From positions 4,588,001 through 4,652,000 of the forward strand of contig OZ245894.1 in assembly GCA_965229635.1 (NCBI GenBank): a stretch of DNA of 64,000 bases, written 5' to 3'. Source of the DNA: BQJU01 sp965229635. GTDB lineage: Bacteria; Bacteroidota; Bacteroidia; Chitinophagales; Saprospiraceae. The first letter of the stretch is position 1; every line of letters begins with the position of its first letter. Below, piece after piece: positions 1-7,535 of the stretch. The translations under genes and the position numbers were made by a program. Below the pieces are notes generated by a model. That model made no database searches, was not told the DNA's origin, and saw only the letters and a program-made list of their open reading frames with translations.

Positions 1-990
1 GGCGACCATGATGTGGTAAAACTGAAAAATGGCATTAAGGGCAGTTGGTCGCTCATCTTCGGGAAAGGAATTTAAGCCTCTCACCGGCGTGTTAAAGTCG
101 AAATGCGTCAGAAAGCTCAGCCCTCCCGGTACCTTCAAGCCGCTTACCTTTTGTTCCTCCTTATTTACCCAACCAAAAATATACATATCGGCCACACTCA
201 GGCTATCAAAATGGCCTTCCAGGGCCGCGAGTTTAGCTGGTTGATTGTGCGCTACCCCATCGGCAGCTTTATGTCCGGTTAACAGCTGGGACAATGAAAA
301 AACGGTCGCCACCAGGAGCGCAATTTTGAATGCTTTTTGCGAAAGCTCCACATAGCGGTTGCGTAGCAAATAATAGGCATGTACACTCAATACCAGAAAT
401 GCACCTGCCAGAAATGCGCCCACCCAAACGTGCAGCAATCGATCCACGCTGGAGGGATTAAACACCATGGCCCAGAAGTCCGTGATCTCGGCTCTGGCCT
501 CCATGCCTTCTCCTACGATGTGATAACCCGCCGGGGTTTGTTGCCAGCTATTGGCCACCACAATCCATACTGCGGAAAACATCGAACCGAAAAAGACCCC
601 AATTGTGGCGATAAAATGCACCCGTGGGCTCACCCGGTTCCAGCCAAATAAAAGTACTCCAAGGAACCCACTTTCCAGCGCAAAGGCAAAAATACCTTCT
701 GCGGCCAGAGCACTGCCAAAGACATCACCGACGTAGCGGGAATAAGTGGCCCAATTGGTGCCAAACTCAAATTCCATGACGATCCCGGTAGCCACGCCAA
801 TCCCGAAGGTCAGGGCAAAAATCTTTGTCCAGAAGCGGGTCATCGTTTCATATACCTTATCGCCGGTACGCAAGTACAAACCCTCCATGATGACCATCAA
901 CAGGCCTAATCCGATACTGAGAGGTGGGTAGATATAATGGAATGATATGGTAAAAGCAAACTGGATGCGTGAGAGGATTTCAACGTCCAT
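1..990 (-). CDS. cydA: Cytochrome bd ubiquinol oxidase subunit I, N-terminal 330 residues (cut by window edge)
   Basis: Catalytic subunit of the quinol-oxidising, oxygen-reducing bd terminal oxidase of the inner membrane. The reading frame starts at an ATG at 990 and stays open to base 1, so the 3' end is outside the window. It begins MDVEILSRIQFAFTISFHYI; the His in that segment corresponds to the first haem ligand of the family. A second conserved His lies in DRLLHVWVGAFLAG. Several hydrophobic helices and the Q-loop region are visible. It lies 123 bp downstream of the DUF3365 haem protein on the same strand and may share its transcript. bd oxidases are known to resist sulfide, which fits the sulfide genes nearby (inference). 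Confidence 0.93.
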   Translation of the reverse strand, partial: MDVEILSRIQFAFTISFHYIYPPLSIGLGLLMVIMEGLYLRTGDKVYETMTRFWTKIFALTFGIGVATGIVMEFEFGTNWATYSRYVGDVFGSALAAEGIFAFALESGFLGVLLFGWNRVSPRVHFIATIGVFFGSMFSAVWIVVANSWQQTPAGYHIVGEGMEARAEITDFWAMVFNPSSVDRLLHVWVGAFLAGAFLVLSVHAYYLLRNRYVELSQKAFKIALLVATVFSLSQLLTGHKAADGVAHNQPAKLAALEGHFDSLSVADMYIFGWVNKEEQKVSGLKVPGGLSFLTHFDFNTPVRGLNSFPEDERPTALNAIFQFYHIMVA

Positions 991-1113
991 AATGCATAAG
1001 TTTTCAAGGCTTGCGTGGCTGTGCAAACCTCAGTAGATAAAGAAAAAGAGGTCTATAAAGTTAAGGCTTTATGACGCATTTAAGTTGCGTATTTATCGGC
1101 CTTTTTATCCACA

Positions 1114-1710
1114 TTATTTTTTCATTTGAATACTCCACATTCCGCGCAGATCGCCATCGCTGTAACCCACCGCTTCATCGTTGGGATAGTACTCCTTGAT
1201 CAGGGCATGATTTTCTTCCAACAGGGTCTCTCCTACCTTGCCATGGCACTGTAAACAAAGGCCAACTACCTTGATTGGAGCGTAAAAGGCTACGGTCTGG
1301 GCGTCGATTTCTTCAACGATTGGAGCCAGGGCTTCCCCATTGGTTGCCATCTGCTGGTATTTGGACAGAATTACCTGCTCTGCTTCCGTGGGAGCGTCTT
1401 TCTCATTGCGAATTTTGGTCGAAGTTCGGCGAATGGTGGCATTGTGCACTTTTGAGAGGCTATCCACCAGTGGATAAGCCGCCAGGTTACAATATTCTAC
1501 CGCGTGCGGTACCCCACCCTCCTGCATGGCTGATTGAAGTTGGGTCGACAAAGCATTGAAGGTCGCTCCGGCGATTTGCTGGCCTTTTTCCAGATAGGCC
1601 GTTTTGTCAAATTCGTAATGCTGTTCCTGCTGTTGGTTACCTTGGTTATCACAGGAGATCAGGAATGCAAAAAGGAGTGTAAAAACGGAAAGTGTAAGTG
1701 ATGTTTTCAT
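1114..1710 (-). CDS. DUF3365 (Tll0287-like) c-type haem lipoprotein
   Basis: Predicted periplasmic or membrane-anchored haem sensor or redox protein of 198 residues. The N-terminus is a lipoprotein signal (LLFAFLISCDN) with the lipobox Cys near residue 20. A CLQCHGK motif near residue 153 binds c-type haem (CxxCH). The middle (YCNLAAYPLVDSL, TSTKIRNEKDAPTEAE) matches the DUF3365/Tll0287-like family as I recall it. The promoter carries a GTGA-N6-TCAC site at 1853-1868 with a -7-like box (TTTCTTTG on the minus strand, 1824-1831). cydA follows on the same strand, suggesting a respiratory role. The substrate or partner is unknown. Confidence 0.8.
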   Translation of the reverse strand: MKTSLTLSVFTLLFAFLISCDNQGNQQQEQHYEFDKTAYLEKGQQIAGATFNALSTQLQSAMQEGGVPHAVEYCNLAAYPLVDSLSKVHNATIRRTSTKIRNEKDAPTEAEQVILSKYQQMATNGEALAPIVEEIDAQTVAFYAPIKVVGLCLQCHGKVGETLLEENHALIKEYYPNDEAVGYSDGDLRGMWSIQMKK

Positions 1711-1823
1711 AAGGAAACAATTTACAAAAAGTTTGCTGCACCATCCACAATGAGATGGTGCAGCGGTCCTAAATTCTATAAATCAATCACCCGATTATGT
1801 CATGACTATTAAATAAACTGATA

Positions 1824-1868
1824 CAAAGAAACGAGGTTTCCACTCCCCAGTCAGTGATGCAAATCACA
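1824..1868 (-). promoter_or_regulatory. Predicted Crp/Fnr-activated promoter of the DUF3365-cydA unit
   Basis: The palindrome AGTGATGCAAATCACA (1853-1868; GTGA-N6-TCAC) is centred at 1860.5. The minus-strand box TTTCTTTG (1824-1831, 7/8 to TAnnTTTG) is centred at 1827.5, 33 bp away, the same geometry as at four other promoters here. This fits class II activation with the site near -41. The box is 114 bp upstream of the start codon. Confidence 0.65.
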
Positions 1869-1889
1869 TGGGGGATCTTTTTATGCAAA

Positions 1890-1917
1890 GAAGGGCCATT
1901 GATGTAAATGGCCCTTC
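1890..1917 (-). terminator. Hairpin terminator downstream of the persulfide dioxygenase gene
   Basis: GAAGGGCCATT at 1890-1900 pairs with AATGGCCCTTC at 1907-1917 (11 bp stem, 6-nt loop). It lies 57 bp past the stop of the gene ending at 1974. The T-tract is short on the minus strand, so termination strength is uncertain. Confidence 0.55.
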
Positions 1918-1973
1918 AAATTAAATAGAAATCGAACAAAATATACCGAATGTAAAGTCGTCTGTTTTAAGGA

Positions 1974-3383
1974 TTACAGCTCCGTGATCTGCTCTACGTA
2001 TTCCGTACGCTTTAGGTTGGTATTGACCAGCGCTTTGTATCCGCCTCTGATGTTGACCACTTGATCAAATCCACGTGCCTTCAGAATAGAAGCAGCAATG
2101 ACTGAACGGTATCCTCCTGCACAGTGCAGGTAGTACTTCGTATCGCGATCAATCTGATTCATATTGCGATTGATGAAATCGAGTGGGAAGTTTTCAGCCC
2201 CAACGATGTGCTCGGCATCAAATTCGCTCGTTCTACGGACATCCAGCAGGTTGATGTCTTTATTGAACAATTTGGCAAATTCATCGGCTTCAACTTCTTC
2301 CAAAGTGTCCACTTCTTCACCAGCTTTTTTCCACGCTTCCATTCCTCCTTCCAGGAATCCGATTGGGTTGTCGTAACCCACGCGGGCCAGACGGACCACT
2401 ACTTCATCTTCCCGGCCTGCTTCGGCAATAAAGAGAATCGGTTGGTTCAGGTCGGTCACCAGGGCCCCTACCCACATCGCAAAGTTATCGTCGATGCCAA
2501 TGAAGATAGAACCGGGCACAAATCCTTTAGCAAATACATCCTGATGACGGGTATCGATCACTATGGCTTCTTCGCCTTCCCAGGCTGCTTTGAAGGCCCG
2601 TACGCTCAGTGCTTGTACACCGCGTTCGCGCACCACTTCGATACTTTCGTATCCCATCTTGTTCATCATGGCATTTTTAGGGAAGTATTGTGGTGGCTCT
2701 ACCAGGCCGGTAGTTACTTCCTTAACAAATTCTGCCTTGCTCATATCGGCACGCAGTGCATAATTGGTTTTCTTTTGGTCGCCGAGGTAGCCCCAGGTGT
2801 CTTTGCTCATCTTTTTACCACAAGCAGAACCGGCTCCGTGACCAGGATAAACGATTACTTCGTCGGCCAACGGCATGATGCGATTGCGCAGGCTGTCAAA
2901 CAGGAAGCCAGCCAGGTCTTCGCGAGTGATTTCTCCCTGCTTGATGGCCAGGTCAGGACGACCTACATCACCCAGAAATAGCGTGTCACCGGTAAAGATG
3001 GCGTAGTCCTTGCCAGTTTCGTCTATTAAAAGGAAGCTGGTGCTTTCCATGGTATGTCCTGGAGTGTGGAGGATTTTGATGGTCACATCACCTACTTTCA
3101 ATTCTTCATTGTCCTTGGCAACGTAAGCATCAAAATTTGGTTGAGCGGTCGGACCGTAAACAATTTTGGCACCGGTTTGCCTGGCCAGGTCCAGGTGACC
3201 AGAAACAAAGTCTGCGTGAAAGTGCGTTTCTAAGACATATTTTATTTGGGCACCGTCAGCTTTCGCTCTTTCGATGTATGGTTCGGTTTCGCGTAGTGGG
3301 TCAATGACTACTGCTTCGCCTTTGCTTTCAATGTAGTATGCAGCTTCCGCTAAACAACCCGTATAAATTTGTTCTACTTTCAT
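1974..3383 (-). CDS. Metallo-beta-lactamase fold persulfide dioxygenase with two rhodanese domains
   Basis: Likely oxidises glutathione or low-molecular-weight persulfide to sulfite, the step after sulfide:quinone reductase, in the cytoplasm. 469 residues. The N-terminal half is an ETHE1/PDO-type MBL domain with H54-x-H56-x-D58 and H63, TPGHT near 110 and PGHGAGSACG near 190. Two rhodanese domains follow (about 255-360 and 375-469). The second has the active-site loop LHCAGGYRS with Cys421. The first has FIAEAGRED, with Ala in place of Cys, so it is probably structural. The architecture resembles CstB/BlrB-type fusions. A Crp/Fnr-type site precedes the gene, which stands alone on the minus strand between two terminators. 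Confidence 0.9.
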   Translation of the reverse strand: MKVEQIYTGCLAEAAYYIESKGEAVVIDPLRETEPYIERAKADGAQIKYVLETHFHADFVSGHLDLARQTGAKIVYGPTAQPNFDAYVAKDNEELKVGDVTIKILHTPGHTMESTSFLLIDETGKDYAIFTGDTLFLGDVGRPDLAIKQGEITREDLAGFLFDSLRNRIMPLADEVIVYPGHGAGSACGKKMSKDTWGYLGDQKKTNYALRADMSKAEFVKEVTTGLVEPPQYFPKNAMMNKMGYESIEVVRERGVQALSVRAFKAAWEGEEAIVIDTRHQDVFAKGFVPGSIFIGIDDNFAMWVGALVTDLNQPILFIAEAGREDEVVVRLARVGYDNPIGFLEGGMEAWKKAGEEVDTLEEVEADEFAKLFNKDINLLDVRRTSEFDAEHIVGAENFPLDFINRNMNQIDRDTKYYLHCAGGYRSVIAASILKARGFDQVVNIRGGYKALVNTNLKRTEYVEQITEL

Positions 3384-3446
3384 GATTTAATTAGTTTTAA
3401 ATGATTTAAGAGTGAAGTAAAGCATTTTTTTATCAAAATGATGGTT

Positions 3447-3492
3447 CAAAGATAGCCGGGAAACGGGCCTGAGCTTTGTGAAGAAAATCACA
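3447..3492 (-). promoter_or_regulatory. Predicted Crp/Fnr-activated promoter of the persulfide dioxygenase gene
   Basis: TGTGAAGAAAATCACA (3477-3492) is a GTGA-N6-TCAC palindrome centred at 3484.5. On the minus strand TATCTTTG (3447-3454) is a perfect TAnnTTTG -7 element centred at 3450.5, 34 bp from the site centre. The start codon is at 3383, leaving a leader of about 60 nt. Confidence 0.72.
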
Positions 3493-3542
3493 TAAACCAT
3501 TGAGTTTGGTCATGCTGAAGGGTAGTAATTGTCAATCGTTTA

Positions 3543-3558
3543 AGTGATGAAAGTCATT
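3543..3558. promoter_or_regulatory. Second, imperfect GTGA-N6-TCAT site
   Basis: AGTGATGAAAGTCATT differs by one base in the right half-site from the palindromes nearby and is nearly identical to the site upstream of the peroxiredoxin gene (AGTGATGAAAGTCACG, 17528). No -7 box is found 33 bp away on either side. It may be a weak or auxiliary site for the promoter at 3447-3492, 66 bp away. Confidence 0.35.
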
Positions 3559-3633
3559 GACTGAAGGCACTTATTTTTGAACCACATGAGTCACATAAGA
3601 AAATGGAAGGCATCGCTTATTCAGCGATGAGTA

Positions 3634-3740
3634 GGAACCACAAAAGAAAAATTAGAGAAAAATCCATCTGGATTTTTCTCTAATGCCCCCCAAAAATCTT
3701 GTAAATCCTGTTCATCGTGTCTAGAAAAAAGTCAACATCC
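3634..3740. repeat. Dispersed intergenic repeat, copy A (GGAACCACAAAAG... GTCAACATC)
   Basis: This lies in the 546-bp gene-free stretch 3384-3929. GGAACCACAAAAG starts at 3634. A 15-bp-stem hairpin follows (ATTAGAGAAAAATCC at 3651-3665, loop ATCT, GGATTTTTCTCTAAT at 3670-3684). The tag AAAAAAGTCAACATC sits at 3725-3739. The same parts recur near 14391-14600 and 52958-53190. No coding capacity was seen; the remainder of the gap, apart from the regulatory sites and terminator, shows nothing recognisable. Confidence 0.55.
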
Positions 3741-3857
3741 TGTACGCAACTATTGCGAAAATCGCAAGGTTTATGCAATAGCAACTTAGCAGCTTGGCGG
3801 CCTTGCGAGAAGCAAAAAATGGCGTCTAAAGGCACAGAGGAGCAAAGAAGTTCTCCC

Positions 3858-3895
3858 AAAAAAAATCGCTCCTACCACATAAAGTAGTAGAAGCG
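3858..3895 (-). terminator. Terminator of the YeeE-SulP-carbonic anhydrase operon
   Basis: Read on the minus strand, CGCTTCTAC pairs with GTAGGAGCG around an 11-nt loop and is followed by ATTTTTTTT. It lies 35 bp beyond the carbonic anhydrase stop at 3930: a standard intrinsic terminator. Confidence 0.65.
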
Positions 3896-3929
3896 AAATA
3901 GACGTTAGAGGTCCTATATCTAATGTAAA

Positions 3930-4517
3930 TTAATGCTCAAGGATTTTTACTAACCCAGTGGAAAAATCATACACCCAGGCGTGTAAATTTGGTGCTTCAC
4001 CGCGGTTTTTTGCCTTTCGATACACCGATGTTTGCTTCAGATTTTCAATCTGGGCCAGGACATTCAACTCCACCAGCCGATTTAGCCGATCATGTTCATC
4101 AGGGATGGCATCCAGTTCTTCAAGATTTTGAGCGATCACGTCTTTGATGTGCGCCAGCCAATTGTCGATCAGGCCGATGGCCTCGTCTTTTAAGGCGGCA
4201 TTGACACCACCACAGCCATAATGGCCGTATACAATAATGTCCTGCACGCCGAGCGCTTCCACAGCGTATTGAAGCACTGAAAGGAAGTTTAAATCCGAAT
4301 GTGCCACGACATTGGCAATATTCCGATGAACGAAGATTTTACCTAAGTCCCCACCCAACACTACGGACGGTGAAACGCGACTGTCGGAGCAGCCCAGCAG
4401 CAATGCTACCGGCTTTTGTCCATGTGTCAGATTATCAAAATAAGTGGAGTCATTATGCTGTTTCTCCCTGGCCCACTCGCGGTTGTTGAGCAGGAATTGT
4501 TCGATTTCACTCAGCAT
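3930..4517 (-). CDS. Beta-class carbonic anhydrase
   Basis: Cytoplasmic zinc enzyme interconverting CO2 and bicarbonate, 195 residues. Zinc and catalytic residues are visible: C43-x-D45-x-R47 in LGCSDSRVSP, H99 and C102 in YGHYGCGGVNAA. The gene overlaps the 3' end of the SulP gene by 11 bp and is the last gene of the operon running from 7334 to 3930. Coupling with a SulP permease is common and suggests supply or use of bicarbonate near the transporter, which may itself carry bicarbonate rather than sulfate (inference). Confidence 0.93.
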   Translation of the reverse strand: MLSEIEQFLLNNREWAREKQHNDSTYFDNLTHGQKPVALLLGCSDSRVSPSVVLGGDLGKIFVHRNIANVVAHSDLNFLSVLQYAVEALGVQDIIVYGHYGCGGVNAALKDEAIGLIDNWLAHIKDVIAQNLEELDAIPDEHDRLNRLVELNVLAQIENLKQTSVYRKAKNRGEAPNLHAWVYDFSTGLVKILEH

Positions 4518-6240
4518 TACTTTGCAATATAAATTCTTGATGTTTGGAATTTTCCTTGCTTTCTCCTTGCTGATCGTGGTAGTCTACCGCCTCTTGCACA
4601 CTCATGAAGAAATTGTTTTCACCAATTTTTTCGATGAGGTGACCACGGACCATCGCATCCCGAACCGGGCCTTTTACACCGGTGAAGAAGAGATTTCGGT
4701 TGTTTCCTTTTACTTCAGTCACCAAATCCTCGACGGCGTGTATGGCACTACTGTCCATATTGTTAATACTTTCTGCATTGATGATGATGGTGCGCAATTC
4801 TTTGCCCTTAGCGGCAATTAGTTCTTCCAGTTTATCCTTGAAGAAATTGATATTCGCAAAATAGAGCTGAGCGTCAAAACGCACAATGAGCAAGTCTTTG
4901 CGGTTATCCACCTGCTTGAAGCGTTCGATGTTGCGGTAGAAAGTGGTGCCGGGTACTTTACCCAATTCCGCCACGTGTGGACGGGTGGTCCGGAAAATGA
5001 TCATGGCCAATGAAAGAATGACGCCAATGCCGATGCCCTGTTCGATGCCCAGTGATAAGGTACCAATGAAAGTAACCACCAACATCCAGAAATCGGAACG
5101 GTTAGCGTGCCAGAGGTGAACAGCCTCTTTGATGTCAATCAAACCAAAAACGGCCACCATAATTACGGATGCCAGAATGGCCTTGGGTAAATAATAAAAC
5201 AAGGGCGTCAAAAAGAGCAGGGTCAAAATGATGAGCACTGCGCTAATAATCGATGCCAGTCCGGTTTTGGCCCCAGCCTGATCATTCACCGCCGTTCTGG
5301 AAAAACCGCCGGTTACCGGGAAGGATTGAAAAAAGGCCCCGCCAATATTGGCCAGTCCCAGTCCAATCAACTCTTGATTGGCGTCAATCTTGTAGTTCTT
5401 GTGCTTGGCTTGTATCGCTTTTGCTACCGCAATACTTTCCATAAATCCCACCAGGGAAATGGCCAGTGCGGTAGGCAATAATGTTTGTATGGTATCCAAA
5501 TTGAAGCCAGGTAATCCAAAGGAAGGCAGTCCACTGGGCACCTCTCCAACGATCTTTACGCCGTAATCTGTAAGTCCAAGTCCGGCAACGGCAATAATGC
5601 CAAAGATCACTGCCAACAGTGGCCCGGGAATAGCCTTATTGACTTTCTTAATGCCCATAATCAGCGCAATACCAACTACACCAATGCCAAAGGTGGCCCA
5701 ATTAATGACTCCAATTTTGGCAACGGCCTGGATCAATATTTCGTGGATATGATGGCTGCGCGCAATGTCGACCCCAAGGAGGTGTTTGAGTTGGCTTAAG
5801 CCAATAATTAAGGCAGCTGCAGAGGTAAAACCACTTATGACTGGATGCGATAGAAAATTAACCAGAAAGCCGAGTCGAAAAGCCCCCAGCAAAAATTGAA
5901 TCACGCCGATAAACAATGCCAGCGTGATGGCTAAAGCGATGTAGGTATCAGTACTCACCTCTGCAATGGCGCCGATACCGGCGGCAGTCAATAAAGATAC
6001 CATGGCTACGGGCCCTACTGCCAGTTGTCGGCTTGTGCCAAACAGGGCATAAAGGATCAGTGGAATGGTGGAGGCGTATAGACCGTAGATGGGTGGCAAC
6101 CCGGCAATCATGGCGTAAGCCATACCCTGTGGAATCAGCATAACACCTACCGTCAACCCCGCAGATAAATCTCCTTTCAGCTGATCGTTTTTGTAACTTT
6201 TCAGCCAGCCGAGCGCTGGTATAAATTTGTCGATTTTCAT
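4507..6240 (-). CDS. SulP family inorganic anion transporter with C-terminal STAS domain
   Basis: 577-residue inner-membrane permease of the SLC26/SulP family. The N-terminus has the family signature GLTVGVMLIPQGMAYAMIAGLPPIYGLY. About 12 hydrophobic segments follow to about residue 410, then a cytoplasmic STAS domain (about 440-550, LLIVRFDAQLYFANINFFKD). The substrate could be sulfate, bicarbonate or another anion. Neighbours argue both ways: YeeE/YedE sulfur transporters upstream and a carbonic anhydrase overlapping downstream. It is third in a four-gene operon. The charged C-terminal tail (about 555-577) looks lineage-specific. Confidence 0.92.
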   Translation of the reverse strand: MKIDKFIPALGWLKSYKNDQLKGDLSAGLTVGVMLIPQGMAYAMIAGLPPIYGLYASTIPLILYALFGTSRQLAVGPVAMVSLLTAAGIGAIAEVSTDTYIALAITLALFIGVIQFLLGAFRLGFLVNFLSHPVISGFTSAAALIIGLSQLKHLLGVDIARSHHIHEILIQAVAKIGVINWATFGIGVVGIALIMGIKKVNKAIPGPLLAVIFGIIAVAGLGLTDYGVKIVGEVPSGLPSFGLPGFNLDTIQTLLPTALAISLVGFMESIAVAKAIQAKHKNYKIDANQELIGLGLANIGGAFFQSFPVTGGFSRTAVNDQAGAKTGLASIISAVLIILTLLFLTPLFYYLPKAILASVIMVAVFGLIDIKEAVHLWHANRSDFWMLVVTFIGTLSLGIEQGIGIGVILSLAMIIFRTTRPHVAELGKVPGTTFYRNIERFKQVDNRKDLLIVRFDAQLYFANINFFKDKLEELIAAKGKELRTIIINAESINNMDSSAIHAVEDLVTEVKGNNRNLFFTGVKGPVRDAMVRGHLIEKIGENNFFMSVQEAVDYHDQQGESKENSKHQEFILQSNAE

Positions 6241-6283
6241 TTCTATTTAAATTGTAATTGGATTATGCAAATCCTACTATCCA

Positions 6284-6697
6284 CTAATGCGGTAACTTAT
6301 CTTTGATCACCCCGTAAGTAAAGGTGCCCAAAGTAGCACTGAGAATCACCAGCCCAAATATCCAAAAACCATGTCCCAGCATGACAAACATCGGACCGGG
6401 GCAAGCGCCCATCAGGGCCCAACCCAGCCCAAAGATGGTACCGGCCAACAGGTGTCGGGGCACGCTCAATTTCATGGGGGTATAGGCAACAAAAGTGTCG
6501 CGCAGAGTCTTTATCTTAAATCGTTTCATGGCCGCGATGACCAAGGCTCCCAGAACCACCGCAGTACCGATGATGCCGTACATGTGAAAACTTTCGAAGC
6601 GAAACATTTCGTGGATTCGAAACCAGGAGATGGCCTCCGATTTGGTCATGACGATGCCAAATATCAATCCGACTATTACAAAACTTAGATTACGCAT
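6284..6697 (-). CDS. YeeE/YedE family half-size membrane transporter (second of the pair)
   Basis: 137-residue inner-membrane protein with about four helices. LLAGTIFGLGWALMGACPGPMFVMLGHG (about 83-110) carries the conserved Cys of YeeE/YedE (DUF395/PF04143) transporters, known for thiosulfate or sulfur-compound uptake (TsuA-like). It pairs with the half-transporter 52 bp upstream, so the two probably form one full-size transporter from split halves. It lies in the operon leading to SulP and carbonic anhydrase. Start ATG at 6697. Confidence 0.88.
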   Translation of the reverse strand: MRNLSFVIVGLIFGIVMTKSEAISWFRIHEMFRFESFHMYGIIGTAVVLGALVIAAMKRFKIKTLRDTFVAYTPMKLSVPRHLLAGTIFGLGWALMGACPGPMFVMLGHGFWIFGLVILSATLGTFTYGVIKDKLPH

Positions 6698-6749
6698 TTC
6701 TATTTAATTGAAATTGGGAGTGTGATTGAATTGAATGTATTATTTCGGT

Positions 6750-7334
6750 TTAACCGAAAATAAGTGGCATGATTACCCAGGTCATCAACAGTCCTCCGAT
6801 GAAAAACCCAACAACCGTAACCAATGAAGGCAACTGTAGATGCGACAAACCGGAAATGGCGTGCCCGGAAGTACATCCGTCTCCGTAACGGGCACCAAAA
6901 CCCACCAGAAAGCCACCAATAATGGTCAGCATTACACCGGTGATGTTGCCAAAATTGAAAATGCTTTCTGGAAGGAAACCTCCACCTTGTGGGTAGTCAA
7001 TATTCCAGTCCTTCAAGTGGCTGATCGTTGCTTCGGAAATAGCAACGGGCTCCGGGCTGGCCAGGAAGGTGGAGGCAATAAAGCCACCACCGATGGCCCC
7101 GATCACAAAAGCCAGTCGCCAGTGTTCTCCCTTAATATCAAAATTGAAAAACTCATACTTTTTGCCGGCACCGGCAATGTTGCAGAAATTCTTAAAGGCT
7201 GTCGAAACGCCGAAGCTGCGTCCCATCCAGGTCATCAAAAACAGGATAGCGGCAATCGCTACTCCCGAAACCGACCAGTGCCAGGGCTGGCGAATAAAAT
7301 CCAGCACCCCTGTAGCATTAATGATTAGATCCAT
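6750..7334 (-). CDS. YeeE/YedE family half-size membrane transporter (first of the pair)
   Basis: Inner-membrane protein of the sulfur-transport family YeeE/YedE. ATG at 7334 (MDLIINATGVLDFI) is preferred over the upstream ATG at 7382, which adds a basic non-conserved tail and runs into the promoter leader. The resulting 194 residues have about five helices. FLVGFGARYGDGCTSGHAISGLSHL contains the conserved Cys of the sulfur path. It is the first gene of a four-gene operon whose promoter carries a GTGA-N6-TCAC site shared with the divergent cupin-methyltransferase gene. Likely cargo is thiosulfate, sulfide or persulfide sulfur (inference). Confidence 0.87.
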   Translation of the reverse strand: MDLIINATGVLDFIRQPWHWSVSGVAIAAILFLMTWMGRSFGVSTAFKNFCNIAGAGKKYEFFNFDIKGEHWRLAFVIGAIGGGFIASTFLASPEPVAISEATISHLKDWNIDYPQGGGFLPESIFNFGNITGVMLTIIGGFLVGFGARYGDGCTSGHAISGLSHLQLPSLVTVVGFFIGGLLMTWVIMPLIFG

Positions 7335-7428
7335 CCTTATTTTACGTTTTTTATGGTCAGTGCATGTTTGAAGGCGATGCATTAGCAGTGATTACCTCTA
7401 AATGTGCACTCAATACTTTTTCCAGATA

Positions 7429-7502
7429 CAAAGGTAGTATAGCTATTATCGACAGTCAGTGACCTGTGTCACACTGTCTCGCTTTATTTTTTAGGAACTT
7501 TG
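7429..7502. promoter_or_regulatory. Divergent Crp/Fnr-type promoter region serving both flanking operons
   Basis: One palindrome (AGTGACCTGTGTCACA, 7458-7473, centre 7465.5) lies between two outward -7 elements: TACCTTTG on the minus strand (7429-7436, centre 7432.5) and GAACTTTG on the plus strand (7495-7502, centre 7498.5). Both are exactly 33 bp from the site centre, so a single dimer could activate both directions. The palindrome has extended flanks (GACAGT... ACTGTC). Confidence 0.72.
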
Positions 7503-7535
7503 AAAGCGAAATAAAAAAGACCATAAAAAGAAGAA

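Noticed and set aside
2124..2981. A 285-codon open frame on the plus strand opposite the persulfide dioxygenase gene
   Set aside because: It lies entirely antisense to a gene with clear catalytic motifs and has no start context or recognisable domain; it is a shadow of the strong codon bias on the other strand.
3543..3558. Sixth full member of the Crp/Fnr site set
   Set aside because: One half-site is mismatched and no -7 box stands 33 bp away, so it is listed only as a weak auxiliary site.
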